Positions 17,448-26,805 are shown, counted from the first letter of the stretch. The stretch is DNA of 64,000 nt from Alicyclobacillus sendaiensis NBRC 100866 (GCF_001552675.1 NZ_BCRQ01000002.1:1-64000), one strand, 5' to 3'. Numbers and translations are program-made. Notes: generated from the letters alone by a model not told the origin.

Positions 17448-17692
17448 ACAAGCGGCCACGGCAGCAGAAAGCGTTGCTTGCCCTTCGTCACATACTGGAT
17501 CTGGTGCAGGGGAATGTAATGCCATTTGCTATCGTACACCAGCAGAGCTCGATGGGATTGAAGAATCTCGTCGATCTCCGGAAAGTCGCTGGCGTACGAT
17601 TTTTTATTGGGCGAGACCACGGCCCCGTCCAGCGGCTCCTCGCGAAAGGCGACGTGCACCTCAAACGTAGGAATGTTCACTTTCTCCGACAT
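17444..17692 (-). CDS. Small conserved-looking protein of unknown function, 82 aa
   Basis: This is an 82-residue soluble protein with no family I recognise. It opens MSEKVNIPTFEVHVAF and is rich in aromatic and charged residues (KWHYIPLHQIQYV). A GAGGA Shine-Dalgarno sits 7 bases before the ATG, and a promoter is visible upstream on the same strand, so it looks real. Its stop overlaps the stop of the convergent ATP-grasp gene by four bases. It is transcribed against the surrounding genes, so it is probably regulated separately. Confidence 0.65.
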   Translation of the reverse strand: MSEKVNIPTFEVHVAFREEPLDGAVVSPNKKSYASDFPEIDEILQSHRALLVYDSKWHYIPLHQIQYVTKGKQRFLLPWPLV

Positions 17693-17729
17693 GATGAAGT
17701 CCTCACCACGTTTATACGCTTTACTGCTT

Positions 17730-17757
17730 ATGGTATCATGTGAGATTAGATGTGCAA
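17730..17757 (-). promoter_or_regulatory. Promoter for the 82-aa gene
   Basis: On the minus strand, TTGCAC (-35, at 17757-17752) and TACCAT (-10, at 17735-17730) are separated by 16 bases and end 37 bases before the ATG. This local stretch is AT-richer than the surroundings. Functional use is inferred. Confidence 0.5.
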
Positions 17758-17794
17758 GATGAAACCACCCTTCCACACGACGGAGTGTTGAAAT

Positions 17795-19288
17795 ATGGAG
17801 AACTTGATTCGCCTCGCGCGCGAGGGAAGGCTCGAGAAGGGCCTCGGCCTCGTGTTCGGGCAGACGCATCGCCCGAATCAGGCGGTGCGCGTGTCCTACG
17901 ACGCGGAGGCCCTCACGCGCGCATATCGCGTGGGTCGAAAACCAAGCGGGGAGCCGTACCGATTTTTGATTCGCACGTACGGCTGCCAGATGAACGAGCA
18001 CGACACGGAGGTCATGGCGGGCCTCCTCACGGCCATGGGTTATGAGCCGACGCAGGATGTGGAGGAGGCCGATTTCATTCTCTTCAACACGTGCGCGGTT
18101 CGCGAAAACGCAGAGGAAAAGGTGTTTGGCGAGATTGGCCGCCTGCGGCCTCTCAAGCGCCAGAATCCCGAGCTCATCTTCGGCCTGTGCGGCTGCATGG
18201 CGCAGGAGAAGGGCGTGCAGCGCATGGTTCGGGAGAAGTACCCGTGGATTGATCTCGTCTTCGGCACGCACAACATCCATCGCCTCCCGGCGCTCCTCTT
18301 CGCCGCCCGCGCCTCGCAGGAGACGGTGATGGAGGTCTGGGAGAGCGCGCCGGAGACCGTGGAGGACTGGCCGAAGCTGCGCAAGGACCGCGTGCGCGCT
18401 TGGGTCAACATCCAGTACGGGTGCAACAAGTTCTGCACGTACTGCATCGTCCCGTATACGCGCGGCGTCGAGCGGAGCCGGCTGCCCGAGGACGTCCTGC
18501 GCGAAGTGGCAGAATTGGTCCGCGAAGGGTATCAGGACATCACGTTGCTCGGGCAAAACGTGAACGACTACGGTGTCGATCTCGGCACGACCAACTTCGC
18601 TCGCCTCTTGCGCCAGGTCAATGCGGTGCCCGGCGTCGGCTGGATCCGGTTCACGACCTCCAATCCGTGGAATTTCACGGATGAGCTGATCGACGCCATC
18701 GCCGAATCGGAGAACGTGGTCGAACACATCCACCTGCCCGTGCAGTCCGGCAACAACGAGATTTTGCGCCGCATGAACCGCTCGCACACGCGCGAGTACT
18801 ACCTGCGGCTGGTCGAAAAGATCCGCAGCCGGATTCCTGGTGTGTCCATCACGACCGATCTCATCGTCGGCTTTCCTGGAGAGACGGAGGCGCACTTTCA
18901 GGACACGCTGCGCCTGGTGCGAGAGGTGGAGTTCGACAACGCCTTCACGTTCATCTACTCGCCGCGGGAGAACACGCCGGCAGCGCGGTGGAAGGACGAG
19001 ACGCCGCTCGAGGAGAAAAAGGAGCGCCTCCTGCGGTTGAACGAGGTGCAAAACGAGGTGAGCCGGCGGCACAACGAGAAGCTCCGGGGCGCGCTCGTCG
19101 AGGTCCTCGTCGATGGCGAGAGCAAGACCAACCCGGACGTGCTCTCGGGGCGCACGCGGACCAACAAGTTGGTGTTGTTCCGCGGCGATAAGTCGCTCAT
19201 CGGGAGGCGTATCCGCGTGCGCGTGACGGAGCCGCAGACGTTTTTGCTGAAGGGCGAGATCGCGCAGGTGGAAGAGGTGGTCTCGTGA
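17795..19288 (+). CDS. miaB: tRNA-2-methylthio-N6-dimethylallyladenosine synthase MiaB
   Basis: MiaB is a radical-SAM enzyme that adds a methylthio group to i6A37 in tRNAs reading UNN codons, acting after MiaA (also in this window). The 497-residue protein has the N-terminal UPF0004 domain (TYGCQMNEHDTE, NTCAVRENA, GCMAQEK) with three cluster Cys residues, the radical-SAM CNKFCTYC motif near residues 209-216, and a C-terminal TRAM domain. The N-terminus has about 45 extra residues before the first domain, as in Bacillus MiaB. The stop overlaps the start of the RicA-like gene. Confidence 0.97.
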   Translation: MENLIRLAREGRLEKGLGLVFGQTHRPNQAVRVSYDAEALTRAYRVGRKPSGEPYRFLIRTYGCQMNEHDTEVMAGLLTAMGYEPTQDVEEADFILFNTCAVRENAEEKVFGEIGRLRPLKRQNPELIFGLCGCMAQEKGVQRMVREKYPWIDLVFGTHNIHRLPALLFAARASQETVMEVWESAPETVEDWPKLRKDRVRAWVNIQYGCNKFCTYCIVPYTRGVERSRLPEDVLREVAELVREGYQDITLLGQNVNDYGVDLGTTNFARLLRQVNAVPGVGWIRFTTSNPWNFTDELIDAIAESENVVEHIHLPVQSGNNEILRRMNRSHTREYYLRLVEKIRSRIPGVSITTDLIVGFPGETEAHFQDTLRLVREVEFDNAFTFIYSPRENTPAARWKDETPLEEKKERLLRLNEVQNEVSRRHNEKLRGALVEVLVDGESKTNPDVLSGRTRTNKLVLFRGDKSLIGRRIRVRVTEPQTFLLKGEIAQVEEVVS

Positions 19289-19740
19289 TGGCCGTCGCGA
19301 CGCGTGTCGACACGGAGGCGATTCTGGCCGTCGCGGACGAACTCGCGGAGATGATCCGCCGCTCGGACGAGTGCCGCTCGTACTGGCGCGCGCGAGAAAA
19401 GATGGAACGCAACCCGCGGGCGCAGCGCCTGTTTGACGAGCTCAAGAAGAAGACGAACGGGCTCTGGACGCTCCGCGACAGGCTCGGGGAATCGCACGAC
19501 AAGTACCTGCGCATGAAGCAGGAGACGGATGCCCTCTGGGAGCGGCTGTACGAGATCCCCGTGGCGCTTCAGTACAAGGCTTGGCAAGACGAGCTGAATG
19601 CGCTCGTGCAGGAGGTCATTGAGGTCATCTTGGCGAATTTGCACGGGACGCTTCCCGTCGAGCGGGGGCCGCGCCTGTGCGGAAGCGGCGGGTGTTCGGG
19701 AGGTTGTGGCGGGTCCTGCCACGCGGGCGCGGGAAGGTGA
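19288..19740 (+). CDS. YmcA/YlbF family protein (RicA-like) with Cys-rich tail
   Basis: The 150-residue helical protein belongs to the DUF964 (YlbF/YmcA) family. In B. subtilis, RicA (YmcA), RicF (YlbF) and RicT form an iron-sulfur complex that binds RNase Y and steers mRNA maturation, biofilm formation and sporulation. Location right after miaB points to YmcA/RicA. Helical segments such as ILAVADELAEMIRRSDE and NPRAQRLFDELKKK fit. The last 20 residues hold four Cys (CGSGGCSGGCGGSC), likely cluster ligands. ATG 19288 overlaps the miaB stop by one base; GTG 19285 is possible. Whether it is the RicA or RicF partner cannot be settled from sequence alone. Confidence 0.8.
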   Translation: MAVATRVDTEAILAVADELAEMIRRSDECRSYWRAREKMERNPRAQRLFDELKKKTNGLWTLRDRLGESHDKYLRMKQETDALWERLYEIPVALQYKAWQDELNALVQEVIEVILANLHGTLPVERGPRLCGSGGCSGGCGGSCHAGAGR

Positions 19741-19752
19741 GGAGGTCGACTC

Positions 19753-22356
19753 GTGAGCCTGACGCCGATGATGCGGCAATACCGCGAAATCAAGTCCAAG
19801 CTCGACGGCGACACGCTCTTGATGTTCCGCCTGGGAGACTTCTACGAGCTGTTTTTCGAAGACGCCGTCGTCGCGAGCCAGGCCCTCGACATCACGCTCA
19901 CGGGGCGCGATGCGGGCGAAGCCGGGCGGGTGCCGATGTGCGGCGTGCCTCATCACGCGTTGGACGGGTATCTGGAGCGGCTCATTGAGCAGGGATTTCG
20001 CGTGGCCATCTGCGATCAGGTCGAGGACCCGAAGGCGGCGAAGGGGCTCGTGCGGCGGGAGATTGTCCGCATCGTCACGCCGGGCACGGCCGTGACGGAC
20101 GAGTCGGAGGCGCGCTACCTCGCGGCGCTCGCGTGTCGGGATGGCGAAGTCGGGCTTGCGCTCGTGGACGTCGGCGCGGGCGACGTGTGGTTCGGGGACG
20201 GGAGCGCCAACGAGGTGCGCGATCACGTCGCCAGGTTTCGTCCGCGCGAGATGCTGATCCAGGGCGACGAGGCCGTACCCAGTTGGCTCGAAGAGGCGGT
20301 GCATCGGCAAGGAACCGTCGTGACGCGCGTCCCCGCTCCGCCGGGCGACGCGCTTCTCGTGCACTACGGCGTGACGTCGCCGGAGGCGCTCGGCCTGCGG
20401 CCGGGATCGGCCGCGCTTGCCGCCTGCAACATGGCCTTCCAATACCTGAGGGACACGCAGATGGCTGCGCTCTGCCATCTCGGCCCGCCGCGGCCGCTTC
20501 GTCAGCCTGGCCGGATGTGGCTGTCGGAGCGCACCATCGAACACCTGGAACTTGTGCCGGCAGGAGGCGGCCGAGAGCGGCGGACGTCCCTGTACGACGT
20601 CCTGCGCGAGACGGTGACGGCCGCGGGATCCCGCCTGCTGCGCACGTGGCTGCTTCGGCCGCTCACCGATCGAGCGGCGATTGAGGAGCGGCTCGACGCC
20701 GTGACGGCGCTCGCGGACGACTCGCTCCTCCGGGAGGAAATCCGCGAGTCGCTCAGGGGCATGCGCGATCTCTCGCGGCTCCTTGCGAAATGCGCCATCG
20801 GCCGCGCCACGCCGCGCGATCTTCTCGCGCTCGCGCACGCCATCGAGAGGGGCGAGGCGGCCATCGCGCTCTTGCCCGAGGACGGCCCGGCGCTTTTCCG
20901 CTACTTGACGCGAGACTTGCCTGACTTCCGGCCGCTTGCGGAACACATCGAGCGCGAGCTGGTGGACGATCCGCCTGCGACCGCGGCCGAGGGCGGCATC
21001 TTCCGCGATGGCGTGGATGCCGAGATCGACCGCCTGCGTTCGCTGCAATCGGAGGGCCGCACTTGGCTGCGCGAGTTCGAGGCGCGCGAGCGGGAGCGGA
21101 CAGGAATCAAGTCGCTCAAAATCGGGTACAACAAGGTGTTCGGCTACTACATCGAGGTGTCCAAGCCGAACTTGTCGCTCGTCCCCGCAGAGTACGAGCG
21201 CAAGCAGACGCTCGCGGCCGGGGAGCGCTTTACGCACCCTGAGCTCAAGGCGCGGGAGGCGGACATGCTCACCGCGGCCGAGCGCGTGGTGGAACTCGAG
21301 CGCGCGCGCTTCGAATCGTGGATCCATCGCGTCCAGGAGCAGGCGGGCGAACTTCAGCGGCTGGCGGAGGTCACGAGCACGCTCGACGTGATCGCGGGGC
21401 TGGCCGAATTGGCCGTGAAACGCGGCTACGTCCGGCCCGAGGTGACGGAAGACGTCGGCATGGACATCCGAGAGGGACGGCACCCGGTCGTGGAGGCGTC
21501 CATCGGGGCGGAATTCGTGCCGAACGATCTCGTGCTCACGCCCGATGCGCCCATCATCCTCCTGACGGGCCCGAACATGGGCGGCAAGAGCACCTACATG
21601 CGCCAGGCGGCGCTCATCGCGATTCTCGCGCAGATGGGCTCGTACGTTCCCGCCCGCTCGGCCCACATCGGCCTCGTCGATCGCGTCTTCACCCGCATCG
21701 GCGCCTCGGACGATCTCAGCCGTGGTCAGAGCACGTTCATGGTGGAAATGACGGAGCTCGCGGAGATCCTGCGCGAGGCGAGCGGGCGGAGCCTCGTGTT
21801 GCTCGACGAGATTGGGCGCGGCACGTCGACGTACGACGGTTTGTCCATCGCGGAGGCGGTGTTGGAGGATTTGGCCGAACGGCGCGACCGGCCGCTCACG
21901 CTGTTTGCGACGCACTACCACGAGCTCATCTCGTTTTCCGAGCGCTTTCCGTGTGTCCGCAATCAGTCCGTGGCCGTGGAGGAAACGGACGCGGGCATTC
22001 GGTTCTTGCACACCGTCGTGACGCGCCCGTCCGACCGAAGCTACGGCATCCAGGTGGCCCGGCTCGCGGGTCTGCCGGATCGGGTCATCCGGCGCGCTAT
22101 GGAATTGTTGGCGGAGCGAGAGGCCAGGCCGGAGGTGGCGGCGGCCGGGGAGGATCGCCGTGAGCGTCGCCCAGGCGCGGCCGTGCGCGAAGATGGCCCC
22201 GTGGCGCTCGACTTGTTTTCGGCGCCGTATCGCGATCTCGTCGATTGGCTGGCCGCGCAAGACGTCATGCGGATGACGCCACTCGAGGCGATGCAGGTCT
22301 TGCACGAGGCCGCGGAGAAAGCGAGGGATCTGGTCGGATGGGCAAGATCCAGGTAA
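19753..22356 (+). CDS. mutS: DNA mismatch repair protein MutS
   Basis: MutS recognises mismatches and recruits MutL. The 867-residue product carries the mismatch-contact region (LMFRLGDFYELFFEDA) near residue 20, the core lever/clamp domains, and the C-terminal ATPase with Walker A GPNMGGKST near 606, the STFMVEMTE signature, Walker B LVLLDEIGRGTSTYDG and the ATHYHEL switch. GTG 19753 follows GAGGAGG. The gene overlaps mutL by 19 bases, so the repair pair is translated together. Confidence 0.98.
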   Translation: MSLTPMMRQYREIKSKLDGDTLLMFRLGDFYELFFEDAVVASQALDITLTGRDAGEAGRVPMCGVPHHALDGYLERLIEQGFRVAICDQVEDPKAAKGLVRREIVRIVTPGTAVTDESEARYLAALACRDGEVGLALVDVGAGDVWFGDGSANEVRDHVARFRPREMLIQGDEAVPSWLEEAVHRQGTVVTRVPAPPGDALLVHYGVTSPEALGLRPGSAALAACNMAFQYLRDTQMAALCHLGPPRPLRQPGRMWLSERTIEHLELVPAGGGRERRTSLYDVLRETVTAAGSRLLRTWLLRPLTDRAAIEERLDAVTALADDSLLREEIRESLRGMRDLSRLLAKCAIGRATPRDLLALAHAIERGEAAIALLPEDGPALFRYLTRDLPDFRPLAEHIERELVDDPPATAAEGGIFRDGVDAEIDRLRSLQSEGRTWLREFEARERERTGIKSLKIGYNKVFGYYIEVSKPNLSLVPAEYERKQTLAAGERFTHPELKAREADMLTAAERVVELERARFESWIHRVQEQAGELQRLAEVTSTLDVIAGLAELAVKRGYVRPEVTEDVGMDIREGRHPVVEASIGAEFVPNDLVLTPDAPIILLTGPNMGGKSTYMRQAALIAILAQMGSYVPARSAHIGLVDRVFTRIGASDDLSRGQSTFMVEMTELAEILREASGRSLVLLDEIGRGTSTYDGLSIAEAVLEDLAERRDRPLTLFATHYHELISFSERFPCVRNQSVAVEETDAGIRFLHTVVTRPSDRSYGIQVARLAGLPDRVIRRAMELLAEREARPEVAAAGEDRRERRPGAAVREDGPVALDLFSAPYRDLVDWLAAQDVMRMTPLEAMQVLHEAAEKARDLVGWARSR

Positions 22357-24227
22357 TGCCGAAGGTGATGGCCGACCAAATTGCGGCGGGCGAAGTCGTC
22401 GCTCGACCTGCATCGTGCGTCAAGGAACTGGTCGAGAACAGCCTCGACGCCGGCGCCACGCGCATCGAGGTCTCGCTTGCGGAAGGCGGGATCGCCTGCG
22501 TGACGGTCACCGACGATGGCGAGGGCATGTCGCCCGAGGACGCCCTGTTGGCGTTCCACCGCCACGCCACGAGCAAGGTGCGTGAACCGCGCGATCTCGC
22601 CCGCATCCGCACGCTCGGCTTCCGCGGCGAAGCCCTTGCCGCCATCGCGTCCGTCGCGCGCGTTCGCCTCATCACGAGGGCGCGCGGCGAGGAATCGGGG
22701 GTCCTGGTGCGCGTGGAGGGGGGCGAGATGCACCCGCCGGAGCCCATCGGCGCGCCCTTTGGCACGACGCTTGAGGTGCGAGATCTATTCTTCAACACGC
22801 CTGCGCGCCTCAAGTATCTCCGCAGCCCGCAGACGGAGCAGGCGAGATCCCTCGAAGTGGTCCAGCGCGAGAGCCTCGCCCATCCCGAGGTGGCTTTTGT
22901 ATGCAAGACGGAGCGCCAAGTGCTGTTTCAGACGCCAGGGCGCGGGGATGCGCGCGAGGTGTGGGCGGCGCTCTACGGCGTGGGCGAAGCTCGCATGCTC
23001 CTCGAGATCGAGGGCGCGGCGGGCGACTGCGCGCTCAGAGGTTACGTGGGCCGGCCGACGCAGGCCCGATCCTCGCGACAGCACGGCTACCTGTTCATCA
23101 ACGGCAGGCCTGTGCGCAATCCGGCCATCCAGCAGGCGGTAGAGCGCGCCTACGGCGAACGGCTGATGGTGGGGCGCTATCCGGTCTACGCGCTGTACCT
23201 GGAGATGGACCCGGCGCTCATCGATCCGAACGTTCATCCACAAAAATGGGAGGTGCGCCTGAGCGAGGAGCGCGACGTCTGTGTGCTCGTCGAGTCGGCC
23301 GTTCGCGCGGCCTTGGACAGCGTGATGCTCACGGCGGTGCCGCGCGTGCGGACGAGCCCCCGGCTCGGGTCGCCCGTGCCGCTCCCCTTGCCGGAAGAGC
23401 CCGAGCGCCTGCGCAGCGCGCCGCAGGACTCGCCACTCGCCGCGCGGCGGGATGAATCGTCGTACAGGCCGGCGCGGAAGCTGCTGCCACTTGGCCAAGG
23501 GGCGGGCCCGGACGTCGCGCCGAAGGAGGCGTGGGCGTCCGCGCTCGCGGTGCGCGAATCGGCGGGCGCGCCGGAGGGCAGTGCCGAGATCGAACCAAAG
23601 GCGGACGGCGCGGACGGCGTGCACGAGACCCCCCAGGAGCGGCCCGCGGACTGGCAGCTGCGCCCCATTGGTCAGGCCCTGCGCATGTACATCCTGGCCG
23701 AAGATGGGAATGACCTTTACATCATCGACCAGCACGCCGCCCACGAGCGGGTGCTGTACGAGGACCTGCTCGACGCGTGGCAGCGAGGCGATGTCCAGCC
23801 GATGCCGCTTCTGGCGCCGCTTGAACTTTCGCTCGCGCCGTCGGCCTTCGAAGAGGTCATGGCCCGCCGAGACGAACTGTTGGCGCTCGGATTCGAGATC
23901 GATCCGTTCGGCGCGCACACCGCCGTGGTCCGCACGATTCCCGATTCGTGGCAGGGACTCGATTACGCAGCGCTCCTGCGCGACGCGCTGGACGATGTCG
24001 CGTCGATGGGACCGAAGGCGACCGCGCGCGACATCATGCACCGGCTGGCCACCCGAGCGTGCAAGGCGGCCATCAAAGCGCACGACACGCTCACCCTGCC
24101 GGAGATGGAGGCGCTCTGCCGACGATTGACCCGCGCGCGGGATCCGTATCACTGCCCGCATGGGCGCCCCGTCTTCGTGCGGATGAGCGAGCGAGACCTG
24201 GCGAAATCGTTCCGGAGGATCGTATGA
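22338..24227 (+). CDS. mutL: DNA mismatch repair protein MutL with endonuclease motif
   Basis: MutL couples mismatch recognition to strand incision. The 629-residue protein has the GHKL ATPase motifs (DQIAAGEVV, ENSLDAGAT, DDGEGM, GFRGEALAAI) and a C-terminal domain with the metal-binding endonuclease motif DQHAAHERVLYE plus ACKAAIK and CPHGRP. This matches MutL of bacteria that lack MutH and cut the daughter strand themselves. A long Pro/Ala/Glu-rich linker (about residues 345-440) separates the domains. ATG 22338 lies inside the end of mutS; the longer open frame upstream is not needed. Confidence 0.97.
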   Translation: MGKIQVMPKVMADQIAAGEVVARPASCVKELVENSLDAGATRIEVSLAEGGIACVTVTDDGEGMSPEDALLAFHRHATSKVREPRDLARIRTLGFRGEALAAIASVARVRLITRARGEESGVLVRVEGGEMHPPEPIGAPFGTTLEVRDLFFNTPARLKYLRSPQTEQARSLEVVQRESLAHPEVAFVCKTERQVLFQTPGRGDAREVWAALYGVGEARMLLEIEGAAGDCALRGYVGRPTQARSSRQHGYLFINGRPVRNPAIQQAVERAYGERLMVGRYPVYALYLEMDPALIDPNVHPQKWEVRLSEERDVCVLVESAVRAALDSVMLTAVPRVRTSPRLGSPVPLPLPEEPERLRSAPQDSPLAARRDESSYRPARKLLPLGQGAGPDVAPKEAWASALAVRESAGAPEGSAEIEPKADGADGVHETPQERPADWQLRPIGQALRMYILAEDGNDLYIIDQHAAHERVLYEDLLDAWQRGDVQPMPLLAPLELSLAPSAFEEVMARRDELLALGFEIDPFGAHTAVVRTIPDSWQGLDYAALLRDALDDVASMGPKATARDIMHRLATRACKAAIKAHDTLTLPEMEALCRRLTRARDPYHCPHGRPVFVRMSERDLAKSFRRIV

Positions 24228-25024
24228 CACACGCTTCCAACGAAGATATGCGCATCCTCGTGACCACGCCGCTTCGCCCGAAACCTCATCAGGTGGCGCG
24301 CGCGTCCGAGATGGCGCCCTGGTTTGGGGGCGCCGTGGTGCCGAGGCGCGGCCAGAGCATCGCCCATCTGCTCGCGGATGCAGACGCCGTCGTGGTGGTG
24401 GGCGATCCGGCCGTCGTGCACGTGCGCGGCGTGGAGCACCCGCTCTTCTTCCACCCGAGCATGGCTCACCAGCGGCTCAGGCGGATCGCGCAGGGAGAGC
24501 CCGATCGCCTGCTCGCGCTTGCTGGCGTGTCGCCGGGGGACGTGGTGATTGACGCCACGTTGGGCCTCGGCACCGACGCGCTGGTCTTCGCAGCGGCGGT
24601 CGGCGCAAGAGGCCGTGTCGAAGGCGTCGAGCGCTCGCCGGTGTTGTACGGCTTGCTGCGCGCGGTGCAGGTCTACGGCTCCGAAGCCCATCCGCGCGAA
24701 GCCGAGCTCCTCAGGCGCGTGCTGCTCGTCCATGCCGATCACGCCGATTGGCTCAGGTCGAAGCCCGATGAAAGCGCCGATGTGGTGTATTTTGACCCGA
24801 TGTTCCGAGAGCCCGTGCACCAGTCCGCGCACATGCAACCGATTCGGCCCGTCGCCTGGGAAGCCCCCCTCTCCGAAGAGGTGCTGAACGAGGCGAAGCG
24901 CGTTGCCCGCAAGGCCGTGATCGTCAAGGAGCGGCCCAAGTCGGGCGTGTTTGAGGCACTCGGCCTTCAGTCCGACCGCACGGCGGGTCGGTTCGCGTAC
25001 GGGGTATGGAGGAGGCCGCGATGA
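24224..25024 (+). CDS. Class I SAM-dependent methyltransferase, RsmJ/YhiQ-like
   Basis: The 266-residue protein has a SAM-binding motif I (VIDATLGLGTDALVFA), the acidic end of strand 2 (VEGVERSPVLYGLL) and a catalytic-type YFDPMF motif. The DPMF motif and the layout resemble RsmJ (YhiQ), which methylates G1516 of 16S rRNA in E. coli; the target here is not known. Its ATG overlaps the mutL stop (ATGA), and its own stop overlaps the miaA start in the same way, so it is embedded in one tightly coupled operon. Confidence 0.8.
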   Translation: MTHASNEDMRILVTTPLRPKPHQVARASEMAPWFGGAVVPRRGQSIAHLLADADAVVVVGDPAVVHVRGVEHPLFFHPSMAHQRLRRIAQGEPDRLLALAGVSPGDVVIDATLGLGTDALVFAAAVGARGRVEGVERSPVLYGLLRAVQVYGSEAHPREAELLRRVLLVHADHADWLRSKPDESADVVYFDPMFREPVHQSAHMQPIRPVAWEAPLSEEVLNEAKRVARKAVIVKERPKSGVFEALGLQSDRTAGRFAYGVWRRPR

Positions 25025-26022
25025 CGGACAAGAAACCCATCGTGTGCGTCGTCGGGCCCACGGGGGTCGGCAAGAGCGAGCTCAGCGTCGAGATCGCGCG
25101 GCGCTATGGCGGAGAGGTCATTTCGGCGGACTCCATGCAAATTTATCGGGGGATGGACATCGGGACCGCGAAGCTTCGCCCGGAGGAGATGCAAGGCGTT
25201 CCTCATCACCTGCTCGACATCGCCCACCCGGCGGAGAAGTTCACCGTTGCGGCTTGGAAGCGACAGGCGGACGCGGTCATCGACGAGGTGGTCACCAGGG
25301 GCCGCCTTCCCGTGGTATGCGGCGGAACAGGGCTTTACGTCCGGGCGCTCCTCGACGATCTCGACTTCTCGCAGACGCCGGAACACGCGCAGCTGCGGGC
25401 GGCCCTCGATCGGCGCGCGGAGGAAGAGGGCGTGCAGGCGTTGTACGAAGAGCTGAGCGCGCGGGACCCGGAGCGGGCGAAGCGCATTCATCCGCATGAC
25501 CGGAAGCGGATTGTCCGCGCGCTCGAAGTGGCCATGGTCCGGGGGACCGGCATGTCGGAGGACTACGATTGGACGCCGCGCCAAGGGCGGTACGAGGCAC
25601 TCGTCTTGGGCATCACGATGCCGCGCGAGGCGCTGTATCGGCGGATCGACGAGCGCGTGGAACAGATGTGGCGCCGCGGCCTGGTGGACGAGGTGAAGCG
25701 CCTCCTCGAGGCCGGCGTGCCGCTTGACGGGACCGCCATGCAGGCCATTGGCTACAAGGAAGTGGTCGCGTATTTGTCGGGCGCCGTATCGGAAGAAGAG
25801 GCCATTCGCATCATACAACAGAACACGAGGCGATTTGCCAAGCGGCAGTGGTCGTGGTTTCGGCGCGATCCTCGAGTGCGCTGGTTCGCGAAGGGCGACG
25901 ATGGCCTGTTTTCGACGGACGAAATAGCGCGATTGTGGGCATGTATCGACCACTTTTTGCAGGATATCGGGTGGTCGACTGCGAATAGATCCAGCACCTG
26001 CAGATTGGAGAGTGAATCGTAG
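25021..26022 (+). CDS. miaA: tRNA dimethylallyltransferase MiaA
   Basis: MiaA transfers a dimethylallyl group to A37 of tRNAs reading UNN codons, making the substrate of MiaB. The 333-residue protein has the P-loop [11 protein letters not shown], the [18 protein letters not shown] region that contacts tRNA and substrate, and [12 protein letters not shown] 25021 has GGAGGAGG 5 bases upstream and overlaps the preceding stop (ATGA). A start at 25006 would lose the ribosome site. Hfq follows one base after the stop. Confidence 0.97.
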   Translation: MTDKKPIVCVVGPTGVGKSELSVEIARRYGGEVISADSMQIYRGMDIGTAKLRPEEMQGVPHHLLDIAHPAEKFTVAAWKRQADAVIDEVVTRGRLPVVCGGTGLYVRALLDDLDFSQTPEHAQLRAALDRRAEEEGVQALYEELSARDPERAKRIHPHDRKRIVRALEVAMVRGTGMSEDYDWTPRQGRYEALVLGITMPREALYRRIDERVEQMWRRGLVDEVKRLLEAGVPLDGTAMQAIGYKEVVAYLSGAVSEEEAIRIIQQNTRRFAKRQWSWFRRDPRVRWFAKGDDGLFSTDEIARLWACIDHFLQDIGWSTANRSSTCRLESES

Positions 26023-26023
26023 C

Positions 26024-26284
26024 ATGTCGAAGTCGTCGGTCAACATTCAGGACACGTTTCTCAATCAGGTGCGCAAAGAGCGAATTCCGGTTATCGTGTA
26101 CCTGGTGAACGGTTTTCAAATTCGCGGCCTGGTCCGCGCGTTCGACAACTTCACCATCGTGGTGGAGACGGATGGGAAGCAGCAGCTGATTTACAAACAC
26201 GCCATCTCCACCTTTGCGCCGATGAGGCCGGTATCGCTGGTGCAGCCCGAGCCGAATGCGGAGGTTGATCAGCCAGCCGAATGA
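26024..26284 (+). CDS. hfq: RNA chaperone Hfq
   Basis: Hfq is a ring-forming Sm-like RNA-binding protein. The 86-residue product has the Sm1 motif ([19 protein letters not shown]) and the Sm2 motif (IYKHAISTF), with a short polar tail. GGAGAGTGA lies upstream of ATG 26024, one base after the miaA stop, matching the usual miaA-hfq pairing. The tRNA operon begins about 107 bases later with its own promoter. Confidence 0.97.
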   Translation: MSKSSVNIQDTFLNQVRKERIPVIVYLVNGFQIRGLVRAFDNFTIVVETDGKQQLIYKHAISTFAPMRPVSLVQPEPNAEVDQPAE

Positions 26285-26342
26285 TGAGAACCGGCGAGGG
26301 CTGTTGCGCGTCGGTCGTGTTGGATTTGGAGACGAAAGACGG

Positions 26343-26372
26343 TTGACAATCCGAGGCGCCCCGTGCTATAGT
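26343..26372 (+). promoter_or_regulatory. Promoter of the tRNA operon
   Basis: TTGACA (26343-26348), an 18-base spacer and TATAGT (26367-26372) form a strong sigma-A promoter. It ends 18 bases before the first tRNA, as expected for a stable-RNA promoter. Confidence 0.85.
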
Positions 26373-26390
26373 GATCCTCGCCGCGACAAT

Positions 26391-26466
<76 letters not shown>

Positions 26467-26508
26467 GACGGTGGAGGGTGAAAGGTTCATCCTCCACAGG
26501 TTCCACGC

Positions 26509-26584
26509 AGGGGCGTAGTTCAGCTGGTAGAACGGCGGTCTCCAAAACCGCATGTCGTGGGTTCGAATCCTGCCGCCCCTGCCA
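26509..26584 (+). tRNA. tRNA-Trp (anticodon CCA)
   Basis: Acceptor AGGGGCG/CGCCCCT, anticodon stem GCGGT/ACCGC around loop CTCCAAA (anticodon CCA), T loop GGTTCGAATCC, and an encoded CCA end. The 42-base spacer before it contains a GTGGAGG/CCTCCAC hairpin that could guide processing. Confidence 0.96.
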
Positions 26585-26605
26585 TTTCCCCTCGAAATTC
26601 CCCGC

Positions 26606-26681
26606 GCTCCCATAGCTCAGTTGGTAGAGCGCATCCATGGTAAGGATGAGGTCACCAGTTCAAGCCTGGTTGGGAGCTCCA
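26606..26681 (+). tRNA. tRNA-Thr (anticodon GGT)
   Basis: Acceptor GCTCCCA/TGGGAGC, anticodon stem CATCC/GGATG around loop ATGGTAA (anticodon GGT), and an encoded CCA end. Together with the first tRNA it gives two Thr isoacceptors in one operon. Confidence 0.95.
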
Positions 26682-26683
26682 GA

Positions 26684-26759
26684 GGGCGTTTAGCTCAGTT
26701 GGGAGAGCATCTGCCTTACAAGCAGGGGGTCGGCGGTTCGAGTCCGTCAACGCCCACCA
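26684..26759 (+). tRNA. tRNA-Val (anticodon TAC)
   Basis: Acceptor GGGCGTT/AACGCCC, anticodon loop CTTACAA (anticodon TAC), T loop GGTTCGAGTCC, and an encoded CCA end. Only two bases separate it from the preceding tRNA, so processing must cut between them precisely. Confidence 0.95.
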
Positions 26760-26771
26760 TATGGAAACTGG

Positions 26772-26805
26772 AAAAATCCCTTGTGCTGCAAGGGATTTTT
26801 GTTTT
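26772..26805 (+). terminator. Rho-independent terminator of the tRNA operon
   Basis: A perfect 12-base stem AAAAATCCCTTG/CAAGGGATTTTT with a TGCTG loop runs into GTTTTG. It lies 12 bases after tRNA-Val. Confidence 0.95.

Noticed and set aside
18955-22413. 1152-codon open frame on the minus strand across miaB, ricA-like and mutS
   Set aside because: It is a mirror of the GC-rich coding bias of mutS; composition is His/Arg/Leu/Asp-rich without any family motif, while the plus strand encodes clear MutS.
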